NCBI GenBank assembly: GCA_964487795.1
Contig: CAZASI010000002.1
Span: 248,001-312,000, forward strand
Direction: 5' to 3'
Length of the DNA: 64,000 nucleotides
DNA from: Patescibacterium sp964487795
GTDB lineage: Bacteria; Patescibacteriota; Patescibacteriia; Patescibacteriales; Patescibacteriaceae
How positions within the stretch are numbered: the first letter of the stretch is position 1; each line of letters opens with the position of its first letter. Made by a program: the position numbers and the translations under genes. The notes below the pieces were generated by a model that saw only the letters and a program-made list of their open reading frames with translations, was not told where the DNA came from and did no database searches. Below are positions 58,501 through 64,000 of this stretch, in pieces.

Positions 58501-58565
58501 CCAGCTGTTAGCCTTTGTACAAATGTACCCTTCTTGCCCTTACCAACACGGTTTGGTGATGACAT
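52533..58565 (-). CDS. Secreted RHS toxin with Tc-toxin B/C-like architecture
   Basis: 2010 residues. N-terminal signal or anchor (about 15-37), acidic Glu/Pro/Thr linker (38-90), SpvB-like segment (LSTGALTYNFPLSVPTGRAS and LTYNSQNTD), six or more FG-GAP/VCBS blades with DVNGDGxxDLV (about 400-730), a TcdB-mid-like segment (YRLGGQQLNNELPVIIQTV), then YD repeats of the RHS cage (about 1010-1770) ending DADTGLNYMSQRYYEPTLGR and FLSQDQ. A pretoxin region (about 1820-1940) leads to a toxin of about 65 residues (H1947 to E2010) with HVNQHGDG, EYTQKALQF and GGWYTKAGEII, a pattern like BECR-fold RNases such as colicin D/E5 relatives. Five small genes follow on the same strand. Confidence 0.9.
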   Translation of the reverse strand: MSSPNRVGKGKKGTFVQRLTAGLLVFLFLIAPIANVFAEELNAEVPTEQSTTGEEVAPTPVEPTEEVNEEAVPADENQSEEEADSNPIAPIMKQENADSSFKLNKQILPETDLSTGALTYNFPLSVPTGRASMTPDISLTYNSQNTDQQNIIGYGWSLSIPSITRANKTGVEKMYSDNFFSSSLDGELIATTGNHFGAKIENGSFLNYVYEDGYWKVTDKQGTVYTFGETTQARQQNSNGSKVYKWLLEEVRDTNNNFISYSYSRDEEQMYPETITYTGFGETPGAFKVEFSKIPRNDALVSYSTGFLVKTNFIINSITTKINNEWLRKYDLNYVSGDNGIKSMLGSITESGRDEQNNVDALPATQFSYQKSSTTPGWDLSTGWSFPSHPVGGVPNQDSMDFVDHRTDAGVRMFDANKDGLMDLIQSGDWNNQSTSRGISMNNSDNTGWTLNSSWSIDPKFAEFNAANQPWDAGLRVADVNGDSLPDLVKGYNGTNQVYIHTGSGWTVDSNWIQPVSFVVNTFKDNGVRIGDVNGDGLPDLLEFRAANSNDPAVEKVYINNGNNTGWAQDTNWQIPICNRNTQLPNMKPYFTDFLGHDAGVMLMDINSDGLLDLVQNGNTYSGWVQGVSINKGDGTGWACNSAWNAPGERGARFADVNGDGFMDEVDAYEEQFGSTRIVRLNNGLETIQWTNNTAWNMPINFIGQNGNDQGTRLEDVNGDGMADLVQAINDTFINFHRVYLNNNQPSDLLKTITVPTGASTSITYKASPQYRLGGQQLNNELPVIIQTVNTITTTDTVFDTENTITYSYQNGSYYYDNPRDRKFSGFGKVTVTDDDGNTTTTSFHGGTQNEPQFGQYDDHISKMGKPYRVEIKNANGNLYSKNINKWEKVDLGNGRNFVKQTRAINFSYDGNSTHKDKAEIYTYDDSNGNKVQVENRGEVMANDDGSLVDNMFNDVLVTSITYTNNTSNGIIGLPVTEVTKDINEVKVNETKHYYDNLALGQVGAGNETKTEMWRVGSKYIDVEKTYNSYGLVSSEKDPRDKETSYVYDSYNLFPISVTNPLSQVTSYTYDYSSGQVKTTTDPNGRVFTTIYDGLDRVIEEKQPDAASPSTSVTSVAYEYIDTVNAFRIKKSVYLSASNIIDSYTYFDGLGRKIQEREEAETSGLFNVRDFVYADDGLLLKESLPYISSGTTRTTANTENKLFTRYTYDTLKRVLTATVATNWVTTNTYDDWKTTVTDSTGKVKDLYRDAYDNLIAVGEHNGSAIYTTTYNWNGQKKLTKITDALANIRNFTYDGLGRVLSAEDLHASTDTTFGVWNYSYDDASNLSSRLDPNGVTVVFNYDDLNRPLTEDAYNDQVFEVINGYDNCDDGIGRLCTTLTTALGVDYDYNALGQIVVEEKMIDRGAYRSEYSYDRQGNKTFITNPDNSQIKYFYNAAGLVNEIEHKESSDPGFTDIISSIDYNSVALPTSVTYANGAVTTNSYDADELYRLRTKITVANGQNVQDLNYAYDAVGNITQIVDASVTLTAKTTDYTYDDLHRLLSSTITNSVAENVDGPGDGNQTQTFTYDAIGNILSKSDVGNYSYEGDQGNSYANPHAVTSAGGTSYSYDNNGNLTGSGFLTSYTWDYNNRLTEVSSGLVPISYEYDASGQRIKSIDSAGTTLSITNEYSITPNGTEKHIFLGDTAIASISNSSEVYNIHADHLTGSNVITDHDEQVDELTDYYAFGTMRIDEQNGSHAEKRKFTGHEYDADTGLNYMSQRYYEPTLGRFLSQDQPFLNITDAQKIEADTQSPYVEYLGNPQNQNSYSYVYNNPLKYKDINGKAGVPPWVLWTGTKIAANLGWNFVKSEAQKANDAINKAANNSGAQMVAGGLFMLGSIIQANPGGVEEGAARVGTAAPRIAGQAVQARMLAAQRLQNLESSSNKAKAILDSFSKQTFDNKYKSIVYHVNQHGDGLSVYEYTQKALQFFVDNAHRAQILVDRTGKEALKIPGRQNGGWYTKAGEIITHWFE

Positions 58566-58599
58566 ATTGTTAGATTATGAATAAAAGAGGGTTTAATGC

Positions 58600-58669
58600 A
58601 AACTGCTGCCTTATCTCAGTACTGACGGTCCCCTCCTAACCACCAGATACTGAGATAACGAAGCAGTTT
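58600..58669 (-). promoter_or_regulatory. Long hairpin in the RHS leader
   Basis: AAACTGCT-gcc-TTATCTCAGTA pairs with TACTGAGATAA-cga-AGCAGTTT: 8 plus 11 pairs with a 3x3 internal loop. The 26-base apical loop, read on the minus strand, exposes AGGAGGGG. It lies in the transcribed leader about 35 bases before the RHS ATG. Confidence 0.75.
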
Positions 58670-58682
58670 CAAACATATCTTA

Positions 58683-58712
58683 AGTATATAGAAGCTAGTA
58701 GGGTGATGTCAA
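58683..58712 (-). promoter_or_regulatory. Promoter of the RHS toxin operon
   Basis: Minus-strand TTGACA (58712-58707), 18 bases, TATACT (58688-58683). Confidence 0.75.
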
Positions 58713-58723
58713 TAGATATGACA
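58707..58723. promoter_or_regulatory. Candidate operator over the RHS -35
   Basis: TGTCA (58707-58711), seven bases, TGACA (58719-58723): an inverted repeat overlapping the -35 element and next to the TrmB-like regulator gene. Confidence 0.4.
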
Positions 58724-58786
58724 ACTATTTATGTTATTTTGATTTATTTTATTTAATATTAGTTTATTTTTTAGTATTTATTTTTG

Positions 58787-59560
58787 TTATTTTTTCGCAT
58801 TTATCCAAAGCAACTCAAACACTGACTTGAAGATATCCACAGCTTGCTTTGAATTTATGACAATTGTTTCCAGATTTTCGTCCCAAACAGTTAAAGCTAC
58901 ATAATCTCCCCAAATCGTTATTGCTGAATCAGGATTATACACCTTCTTTGACAAAAATCTAGTTTCTCTACAATCTTCATGATCACGCTTCTTTACTGTT
59001 TTAGCCATCTCCCCCTCAGGAATTAATAATCTAGTCTTAATCCCAAGTTTATTTTTTGATTGAGAGTAGTTTTTTAAAAAATCTGGTAGAAAAAAGAACT
59101 TTTTAGCATCAACACTGATACGTAAAATTTCTTCTCCTTTTTTGAGTTGAAGCGATTTCTGATACAAATCTTTAAAACCATTTTCACCTTTTAAAATTTC
59201 TATTTGCAATCCTGGAGATTGCGTAAGAAAATGAGCATCTTTAATATTGCTCACTAGTTTTGACAAACTTGCCTTTTGCAATGCTAAATTTTTTATTTTA
59301 TCATCAATATAGTGTTCAACCATCTGAGGCGAGCTCACAACAAAATTACGACGCTTGCCGTAAACATACTCATCTACTACACCATTGCCAACAAAACGAT
59401 CAAGTGCGATAAGGGCTGTTGAACGTGGGACTTCTGACATATCGGCAATTTCTTGAATTGACATTGACGGACGAGACAATAATGCGACATATACGCGTGC
59501 CTCTGCTTCGCTCATGCCCGCTTCTATTAGTTTTTTGATTAATGTTTGGTCCATAGCCAT
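58787..59560 (-). CDS. TrmB-like transcriptional regulator
   Basis: 257 residues. The N-terminal winged helix (about 5-75) has GMSEAEARVYVALLSRPSMS, the TrmB/Sugar-binding regulator pattern, and the recognition helix RSTALIALDRFVGNG. A helical linker (about 85-115) precedes an effector-like domain (about 120-255) with EILKGENGFKDLYQKSLQ, close to the PLD-like TrmB C-terminal domain, so it may sense a small ligand. It is directly upstream of the RHS operon in the same direction and is a natural candidate to control it. Confidence 0.85.
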   Translation of the reverse strand: MAMDQTLIKKLIEAGMSEAEARVYVALLSRPSMSIQEIADMSEVPRSTALIALDRFVGNGVVDEYVYGKRRNFVVSSPQMVEHYIDDKIKNLALQKASLSKLVSNIKDAHFLTQSPGLQIEILKGENGFKDLYQKSLQLKKGEEILRISVDAKKFFFLPDFLKNYSQSKNKLGIKTRLLIPEGEMAKTVKKRDHEDCRETRFLSKKVYNPDSAITIWGDYVALTVWDENLETIVINSKQAVDIFKSVFELLWINAKK

Positions 59561-59618
59561 ATTCTATCATTTATATGATATCCCAGTATACACCCCCACT
59601 ATTTTTTGTCCATATATC

Positions 59619-59646
59619 AAAAACCCCACTGTTTAGCGGGGTTTTT
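59619..59646 (-). terminator. Terminator of the gene at 59658
   Basis: AAAAACCCC and GGGGTTTTT form the stem around CGCTAAACAGT-type loop sequence. Confidence 0.8.
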
Positions 59647-59657
59647 AAAAAAACTTT

Positions 59658-60026
59658 TTAGATAAGGGAGTGCAGATGTTTGATAATACCTTCGTTGAAC
59701 TGTTTAACGAAAAAAGAGTTCAAGAAGGTTGCAAGGTCAACAAATGATAAACTTCCCTTCTCATTTTCAACAACTAGTTTAGCCGGATAAAAATTTTCAC
59801 GAATACCAGTTGTTTCGTAATGCCACTTCTTGTCTTTTGAAATCAATACCTTTGTTTTGATCTTTTCATCAACCTGTCTTTGCACTTCTTCAAAAGATTG
59901 ATCAATTTTATTAAATGTAATAACGGGTATTTCCAGTTCACCTTCAATATATAATAATCCAACTTTTGTGGGCTTGTTTTTTTCCTTGAGTAACGGTATT
60001 ACCCAATGGTTAAACTGTAGCATCAT
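59658..60026 (-). CDS. Hypothetical soluble protein
   Basis: 122 residues (121 if the second ATG is used; GGAGG lies 1 and 4 bases before the two ATGs). Mixed alpha/beta, with QFNHWVIPLLKEKNKPTK at the start and IITFNKI-like strands. No export signal and no recognised family. It is a single unit divergent from the membrane protein at 60162. Confidence 0.65.
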   Translation of the reverse strand: MMLQFNHWVIPLLKEKNKPTKVGLLYIEGELEIPVITFNKIDQSFEEVQRQVDEKIKTKVLISKDKKWHYETTGIRENFYPAKLVVENEKGSLSFVDLATFLNSFFVKQFNEGIIKHLHSLI

Positions 60027-60057
60027 TCCTCCATTTATTTAATGTACATTTTCATTA

Positions 60058-60086
60058 TCTTTACCATTTTGTTAAATAAATGTCAA
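60058..60086 (-). promoter_or_regulatory. Promoter of the gene at 59658
   Basis: Minus-strand TTGACA (60086-60081), 17 bases, TAAAGA (60063-60058). Confidence 0.55.
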
Positions 60087-60102
60087 TAATACGATGATAA
60101 TA

Positions 60103-60131
60103 TTGACATTGGCTGAGTATAATACTATTAT
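60103..60131 (+). promoter_or_regulatory. Promoter of the gene at 60162
   Basis: TTGACA (60103-60108), 17 bases, TATTAT (60126-60131). Confidence 0.75.
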
Positions 60132-60161
60132 TGCTAATTACATAAATAGAAAGGTGTTCTT

Positions 60162-60650
60162 TTGAAAACAATATACTTGATTCTCCGCATCATTGTGATG
60201 CTTATCTTGTTTCTTGTCGGCTTTGTCCCGGTCGCAGAATACTTTGTAGTCAAATCAATTGATAGTCAAAGTTTTTTCTCGATATGGACATTAGCTGCAA
60301 TAGGGTGGCTTATTCTTTCGACAGAAATAAACATTTATATTATTTTATTTCTTCAACGCACGCCACTTTGGGAAACAATGACCAGCTGGCTGCGTTCATT
60401 AATTCCCTGGAACCAAAAAATAAAAGTTCCTGATACTAATGGAAAAACTGAACGGTTTAAGAAATATTTAAGCTCACTCGGTTACTTTGGATTATTTATT
60501 TGCACGGCAGTTACAAATCTTGGTCGTATAGGCGATACCATATTCGCCACAAACAGGACCAAGCTTCCCTATGGAAGAATATATCTCTATGCCGGTTGTA
60601 TCATGAGAGTGATCATCACCTACGGAGGGTTTTCATTATTATGGTCATAA
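60162..60650 (+). CDS. Membrane protein, unknown function
   Basis: 162 residues starting at TTG 60162, chosen because AAAGGTG lies at the right distance and no ATG fits. Hydrophobic segments at about 5-30, 38-62, 105-122 and 138-160; a basic cytoplasmic loop (KIKVPDTNGKTERFKKY) lies between the second and third. The SNARE-associated/VTT-like families have a similar size but no motif is decisive. Confidence 0.65.
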   Translation: MKTIYLILRIIVMLILFLVGFVPVAEYFVVKSIDSQSFFSIWTLAAIGWLILSTEINIYIILFLQRTPLWETMTSWLRSLIPWNQKIKVPDTNGKTERFKKYLSSLGYFGLFICTAVTNLGRIGDTIFATNRTKLPYGRIYLYAGCIMRVIITYGGFSLLWS

Positions 60651-60651
60651 C

Positions 60652-60685
60652 AAAAGTCCGACGATTATTCATCATCGGACTTTTT
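60652..60685. terminator. Bidirectional terminator
   Basis: AAAAGTCCGA (60652-60661) pairs with TCGGACTTTT (60675-60684), between converging genes. Confidence 0.85.
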
Positions 60686-60701
60686 AAATACTGAGAAGCG
60701 T

Positions 60702-61058
60702 TTATTTCTTTTCTCCTGTTAAGAAGATTGACAACATAGCAAGAGTCAAACCAATATCGCGCACCATGATCGGTCCAAAACTTAACAATGTTAATGTCTG
60801 CAATAGACTCAAGAAAAGAATAGCCGACACGGGTCGAATCCAAATTCCTAAAACCAAGAGAATACCTCCAATAAGTTCTACAACACCATGGATTTGTACC
60901 AACATTTTAGCTGATCCAAAAACACTGGTCCAGCTCGGTACCATTCCTACCCACATGTCCGGATTAGTTAGACCACTAAAACCAAACCAGATAAAGACAA
61001 ATCCAAGACCCAAACGGAGAACAAAAGGCGCATAGCCTTCACATTGCTTCAAATTCAT
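60702..61058 (-). CDS. DoxX-like membrane protein
   Basis: 118 residues, four hydrophobic segments, with LRLGLGFVFIWFGFSGLTNP near the start and QIHGVVELIGGILLVLGIWIRP in the middle, the DoxX-like pattern. DoxX relatives take part in membrane redox or thiosulfate metabolism or detoxification. It follows the cytochrome b5-like gene by 5 bases, so the two may form a small membrane redox unit. Confidence 0.8.
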   Translation of the reverse strand: MNLKQCEGYAPFVLRLGLGFVFIWFGFSGLTNPDMWVGMVPSWTSVFGSAKMLVQIHGVVELIGGILLVLGIWIRPVSAILFLSLLQTLTLLSFGPIMVRDIGLTLAMLSIFLTGEKK

Positions 61059-61063
61059 ATATT

Positions 61064-61534
61064 TTACTTAACTAAATCGCCAATCATATAAGAAGCCAAA
61101 GTATCTTTAGCTTTCTGGAAAGTACCGTGTTGTTTTGTGAACAACTCGGTTCCGTCAGTACCACACAATTTTGTGATATTATCGGCACCGCCCGGATGCT
61201 TCGCAATCCAATCAGTTAAGTCATAAACGCCTTCACCAACAATAACATAGCAGCTCGAAACGCTATTGTGTGAGCTGACATCAGCTGCTGTAAAACCTGC
61301 CTTCTTTGTTTCGGCTGGAGTATTTGTCTCGGGTACAGTGTTGTTCTCAGTAACATTAACTGTTCCCTCGCTTGTTTCAACTTCAACATTCATCGCGCTA
61401 TTTTCATAATTTTCCTCAGTTCCTTTGGAGGAATAGATATAAATCGCAGCAGCGATAATCACCAACACTGCAATAATGCCGACAATCATGCCGGTATTAC
61501 TTGACGCCGTTTCCGGCACATTTTGATCTGTCAT
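61064..61534 (-). CDS. Membrane-tethered cytochrome b5-like protein
   Basis: 156 residues: a short N-terminus, one membrane segment (about 15-34), an acidic Thr/Asn/Glu linker (about 38-77) and a cytochrome b5-like heme domain (about 80-156). The heme-binding HPGG is at 113-116 and the second ligand is probably His136 (KQHGT). The domain faces outward by the predicted topology. Cys95 and Cys124 could form a disulfide. Electron transfer to an outer partner, perhaps with the DoxX-like protein, is the likely role. Confidence 0.88.
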   Translation of the reverse strand: MTDQNVPETASSNTGMIVGIIAVLVIIAAAIYIYSSKGTEENYENSAMNVEVETSEGTVNVTENNTVPETNTPAETKKAGFTAADVSSHNSVSSCYVIVGEGVYDLTDWIAKHPGGADNITKLCGTDGTELFTKQHGTFQKAKDTLASYMIGDLVK

Positions 61535-61629
61535 AAGATACTTTATTAATAATGATATGAGTCAAGAACTCATTACAGTATAGCGTTTTTGCGCGATTTA
61601 ATCCAGACTCCGTGATATAATGAAAATAT

Positions 61630-62754
61630 ATGAAAAAACTCCTTGTGTGGCAAAGCTCATCAGTCATTATCGGTACGGTAATTGGCGCTGGTATTCTTGG
61701 TCTGCCTTTTGCCTTTGCTCAAGCCGGCTTTATGACTGGTCTATTAGTACTAGGCATAATCGGAGCGTGTATCCTAACCCTCAGCATCTTGTTTGGTGAA
61801 ATCACTCTGCGTACAAACGGGAATCATCAATTAACCGGCTACACTGAATTATATCTTGGCAAAACCGTTAAACATATTAATGCGCTCCTCTTACTCTTTG
61901 GTATGTTTAGCGCCTTACTCGCCTATATGATTGGCTTAGGCCAAATCATCAGCTCATTGCTCGGAGGTTCAGCAACTTTCTGGTCACTCATCAGCTACGC
62001 GATATTAGGATTATTTGTCACATGGGGTCTCGGTATTATTAAACGAATTGAGTTTGTTATCAGTTTTGTCTTTTTAGGGCTACTTTTTATTTTAGCAGCA
62101 TTGGCAACACCTCATATTGATACAACGGCCTGGCAAGGTTTTGATTGGAATAATTTCTTTGTTCCCTACGGAGCAATTCTTTTTGCTTGTACTGGTCTTG
62201 TATCGATTCCGGAAGCAAAACTCGTTTTACATGCACAAAAAGGCGAACGATTCCTCTTAAGTGCTATTTTAATCGGTAATATCTTCCCCGTTGTATTATA
62301 CGCATGTTTCACCGCCATTGTGTTAGCGGTTACCGGTGCAGATACAACAGAAATCGCTACAATCGGTTTAAGTAATATTGTCGGTCCAACTGCTTTGGCA
62401 ATTGGCAGCTTGTTTGCTATTGCTGCTATGTCTTCAAGCTTTCTGACTTTAGGTACAGCGCTTTCTCAGATTTTCCAATTTGATTACCATATTAAACATA
62501 GTTATACACTCATCATTACTTTGGCAGTTCCGCTTATTTTCTTTATCTTCGGCGTTCGTGACTTTTTCGGCATTGTCTCAATCGCTGGTGCATTAACGGT
62601 TGGACTTACTGGAATTATAACGCTTATTACATTTTGGCGAGCCCGCAAACAAGGCAAACGTCGCCCCGAATATGAGGTGCCAACCTGGTTCGCCTTACCG
62701 GCGACGATTATCATTAGCATCGTCTTTATCTTGGGACTTTTTTATACGCTCTAA
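61630..62754 (+). CDS. Amino-acid permease (Aa_trans / aromatic permease-like)
   Basis: 374 residues with about 11 membrane segments. The start SSSVIIGTVIGAGILGLPFA holds the Gly-rich segment I common to the APC superfamily, in the form of the tryptophan/tyrosine permease and SLC36/38 group. Probably proton- or sodium-coupled uptake of an amino acid, consistent with the limited biosynthesis typical of Patescibacteria. It is followed after 9 bases by the VIT gene. Confidence 0.85.
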   Translation: MKKLLVWQSSSVIIGTVIGAGILGLPFAFAQAGFMTGLLVLGIIGACILTLSILFGEITLRTNGNHQLTGYTELYLGKTVKHINALLLLFGMFSALLAYMIGLGQIISSLLGGSATFWSLISYAILGLFVTWGLGIIKRIEFVISFVFLGLLFILAALATPHIDTTAWQGFDWNNFFVPYGAILFACTGLVSIPEAKLVLHAQKGERFLLSAILIGNIFPVVLYACFTAIVLAVTGADTTEIATIGLSNIVGPTALAIGSLFAIAAMSSSFLTLGTALSQIFQFDYHIKHSYTLIITLAVPLIFFIFGVRDFFGIVSIAGALTVGLTGIITLITFWRARKQGKRRPEYEVPTWFALPATIIISIVFILGLFYTL

Positions 62755-62763
62755 ACAAACCCT

Positions 62764-63267
62764 ATGATCAAACTTCCTAAAGAAACATTCCTGACTTATG
62801 TGAGGAATTTTATCTTCGGAGCCGAAGACAGTTTAGTTTCAACAGTCGGATTATTATCCGGAGTTGCGACGGCCGGCGCAAGTCGAGCAGACATTGTTAT
62901 CACCGGAGTTGTACTTATTTTTGTTGAAGCTTTTTCCATGGCCGTCGGATCGTTTTTATCTGAAGAAGCTACCGAAGAATATCAACGCCGGGGTAAAGTG
63001 CATTTAAAAACCACCTTTATTTCAGGCGGCATCATGCTCTTATCATATTTTGTTGTCGGCATTATCCCCTTGCTCCCCTATTTAATTAAAAGTATCCCTA
63101 ATCCATTTTGGATTTCCATTGCTGTGACACTAGCCTCTCTGTTTTTACTTGGGGTTGTATCTGCCGAAGTATTACATACAAAAATTTGGCGTAATGCCTT
63201 ACGTATGCTTATTATCGGCGGATTAGCCGTTGGTATCGGTGTGTTGGTCGGTCAAATGTTTCACTAG
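62764..63267 (+). CDS. VIT1/CCC1 family membrane protein
   Basis: 167 residues with five hydrophobic segments. NFIFGAEDSLVSTVGLLSGV at the start and GSFLSEEATEEYQ in the middle are hallmarks of the VIT (vacuolar iron transporter) family, which moves Fe2+ or Mn2+. The cytoplasmic metal-binding helix is shorter than in VIT1. It may export or buffer iron or manganese. It is in one operon with the permease and converges on the LamG-like gene. Confidence 0.88.
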   Translation: MIKLPKETFLTYVRNFIFGAEDSLVSTVGLLSGVATAGASRADIVITGVVLIFVEAFSMAVGSFLSEEATEEYQRRGKVHLKTTFISGGIMLLSYFVVGIIPLLPYLIKSIPNPFWISIAVTLASLFLLGVVSAEVLHTKIWRNALRMLIIGGLAVGIGVLVGQMFH

Positions 63268-64000
63268 TTAAATACCGGCAATTGTCAGATTATATTTATC
63301 TCGAATATAGGTTTCTACTTCATGGCGGGCATCTGTATCAAGAACAGTATTATAAATAATCACTTCAGCATAATCGCCCATAAACCAGTTACCGCCACGG
63401 TCGTTGCCAAGACGTCCGCCATTAACGTTGCCCGTGGTTAAAAATTCAACAACTTGAAAAGTGTCCACGGTTCTCGGTACAGTATTACCGGCATAAGCTG
63501 TGCCGTTATTATAAGCTGTTGCGCCCTGGACATACGCGCTCGCATATGAGCTCCACACAACGTTACCACCTATCGGTGCGCCATGCCATTCATATAATGA
63601 AGCGTGTCCCATAATCGGCGCGTAGTTGCTATAACCTGTCGTATAGCGCAGGACAAAAATAGCAGTACGAATTGTGGTTAAAGGAGTTGTGAAATTAACC
63701 ACATCATTGCCGTCAAAACGTACCGTCGGCCAACTGTTGAGCACGCCTGTTTTATACGTTGGTCGTGCGGCTCCCGAACCCGTAGCATGATTATTATTTC
63801 CGCTTGAATCCGTCCAGGTCGTTACGAGTGCATCATTACTTAAGGTTGAGAATAATGAATCAGCCTTAAGCCAAAGCACTAAACCGGGCAAATCACTTGG
63901 ACTCCATGCAGGTGTAGGCGGCAATGAGGCTGCACAACTTGCACCGTTCATACATTCAGAATAACCGGCAGCAAAGTTACCAGTCGCATTTCCAAGACAA
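63268..64000 (-). CDS. LamG-like surface protein, 5' end outside window
   Basis: The minus-strand frame is open from the window edge to the stop at 63268, so the N-terminus is missing; an ATG at 63951 is internal (the preceding residues read GNFAAGYSEC). The visible part has a short Cys-containing region (CMNGASCAAS) and then a concanavalin A/LamG-like domain: GLVLWLKADSLFSTLSNDAL, WTDSSGNNNHATGSG and GDYAEVIIYNTVLDTDARHE. Such domains bind carbohydrate or protein at the surface. The stop is directly adjacent to the VIT stop on the other strand. Confidence 0.85.
   Translation of the reverse strand, partial: CLGNATGNFAAGYSECMNGASCAASLPPTPAWSPSDLPGLVLWLKADSLFSTLSNDALVTTWTDSSGNNNHATGSGAARPTYKTGVLNSWPTVRFDGNDVVNFTTPLTTIRTAIFVLRYTTGYSNYAPIMGHASLYEWHGAPIGGNVVWSSYASAYVQGATAYNNGTAYAGNTVPRTVDTFQVVEFLTTGNVNGGRLGNDRGGNWFMGDYAEVIIYNTVLDTDARHEVETYIRDKYNLTIAGI

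Noticed and set aside
1..64000. Genetic code with UGA as glycine
   Set aside because: All conserved proteins are full length without in-frame TGA, and conserved glycines are encoded by GGN. The lack of TGA stops is reported separately as an observation.

Overview
The window looks like a chromosome segment of a Candidate Phyla Radiation (Patescibacteria) bacterium. I base this on moderately low G+C judged by eye, short intergenic gaps, a compact mraZ-rsmH-ftsL-ftsI-murF cluster, short degenerate versions of widespread proteins (a 116-residue TsaB), and families common in that group: secreted FG-GAP proteins, DUF11-like membrane proteins, DUF5667, DUF4230 and a PP2C-like/TM/beta-propeller protein. 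The class cannot be fixed from sequence alone. Promoters are mostly TTGACA-N17-TATAAT type and many units end in strong hairpin terminators. None of the 67 stop codons I could read directly at gene ends is TGA (all are TAA or TAG), and the reframed end of the frameshifted HAD gene is also TAA.

Layout. 1-3760: partial unknown gene, def-fmt, tRNA-Glu, Nudix hydrolase, a frameshifted HAD gene, a pterin dehydratase, and a DUF559 endonuclease gene enclosed by hairpin-forming inverted repeats. 3868-11547: small membrane protein, M23 peptidase with FG-GAP repeats, the division/wall operon read right to left from a promoter with putative MraZ boxes, and tsaB. 11638-26450: secreted and envelope-glycan region with three GT4 glycosyltransferases, an O-antigen ligase-like polymerase, a Wzz-like protein, a GHL15-like secreted protein, a DUF11-like membrane protein, and several proteins with Bacteroidota-style export signals, one resembling an outer-membrane barrel. 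26618-36498: regulator, PP2C-like/beta-propeller protein, rplJ-rplL with an L10 leader, mltG, divergent PAP2, a Cys-rich secreted protein, mutM, a PfkB kinase and an HtrA protease. 36604-40780: a broken partial copy of tRNA-Gln, the intact tRNA-Gln, and three unknown genes whose promoters carry related TATGGT palindromes. 40838-47252: DrrAB-like ABC exporter, cold-shock protein, PAP2-like protein, DEAD-box helicase, and an ECF sigma factor with a DUF5667 protein. 47372-48025: another exported protein. 48080-58723: a polymorphic-toxin locus. 58787-64000: TrmB-like regulator, membrane proteins, DoxX-like and tethered cytochrome b5-like proteins, an amino-acid permease, a VIT family protein and a partial LamG-like surface protein.

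How the parts fit. The cell-wall operon, MltG, the M23 peptidase and the glycan genes build and remodel the envelope. The most striking block is the toxin locus: a 2010-residue secreted protein joins SpvB, FG-GAP/VCBS, TcdB-mid-like and RHS segments (the order seen in Tc-toxin B/C subunits) to a short C-terminal toxin. It is followed by five small genes that are immunity candidates, then by an orphan RHS tip carrying a CHAP-like peptidase and a membrane-anchored candidate immunity protein. A hairpin leader and a TrmB-like regulator lie upstream. Functions are inferred from motifs and context; no database search was run.
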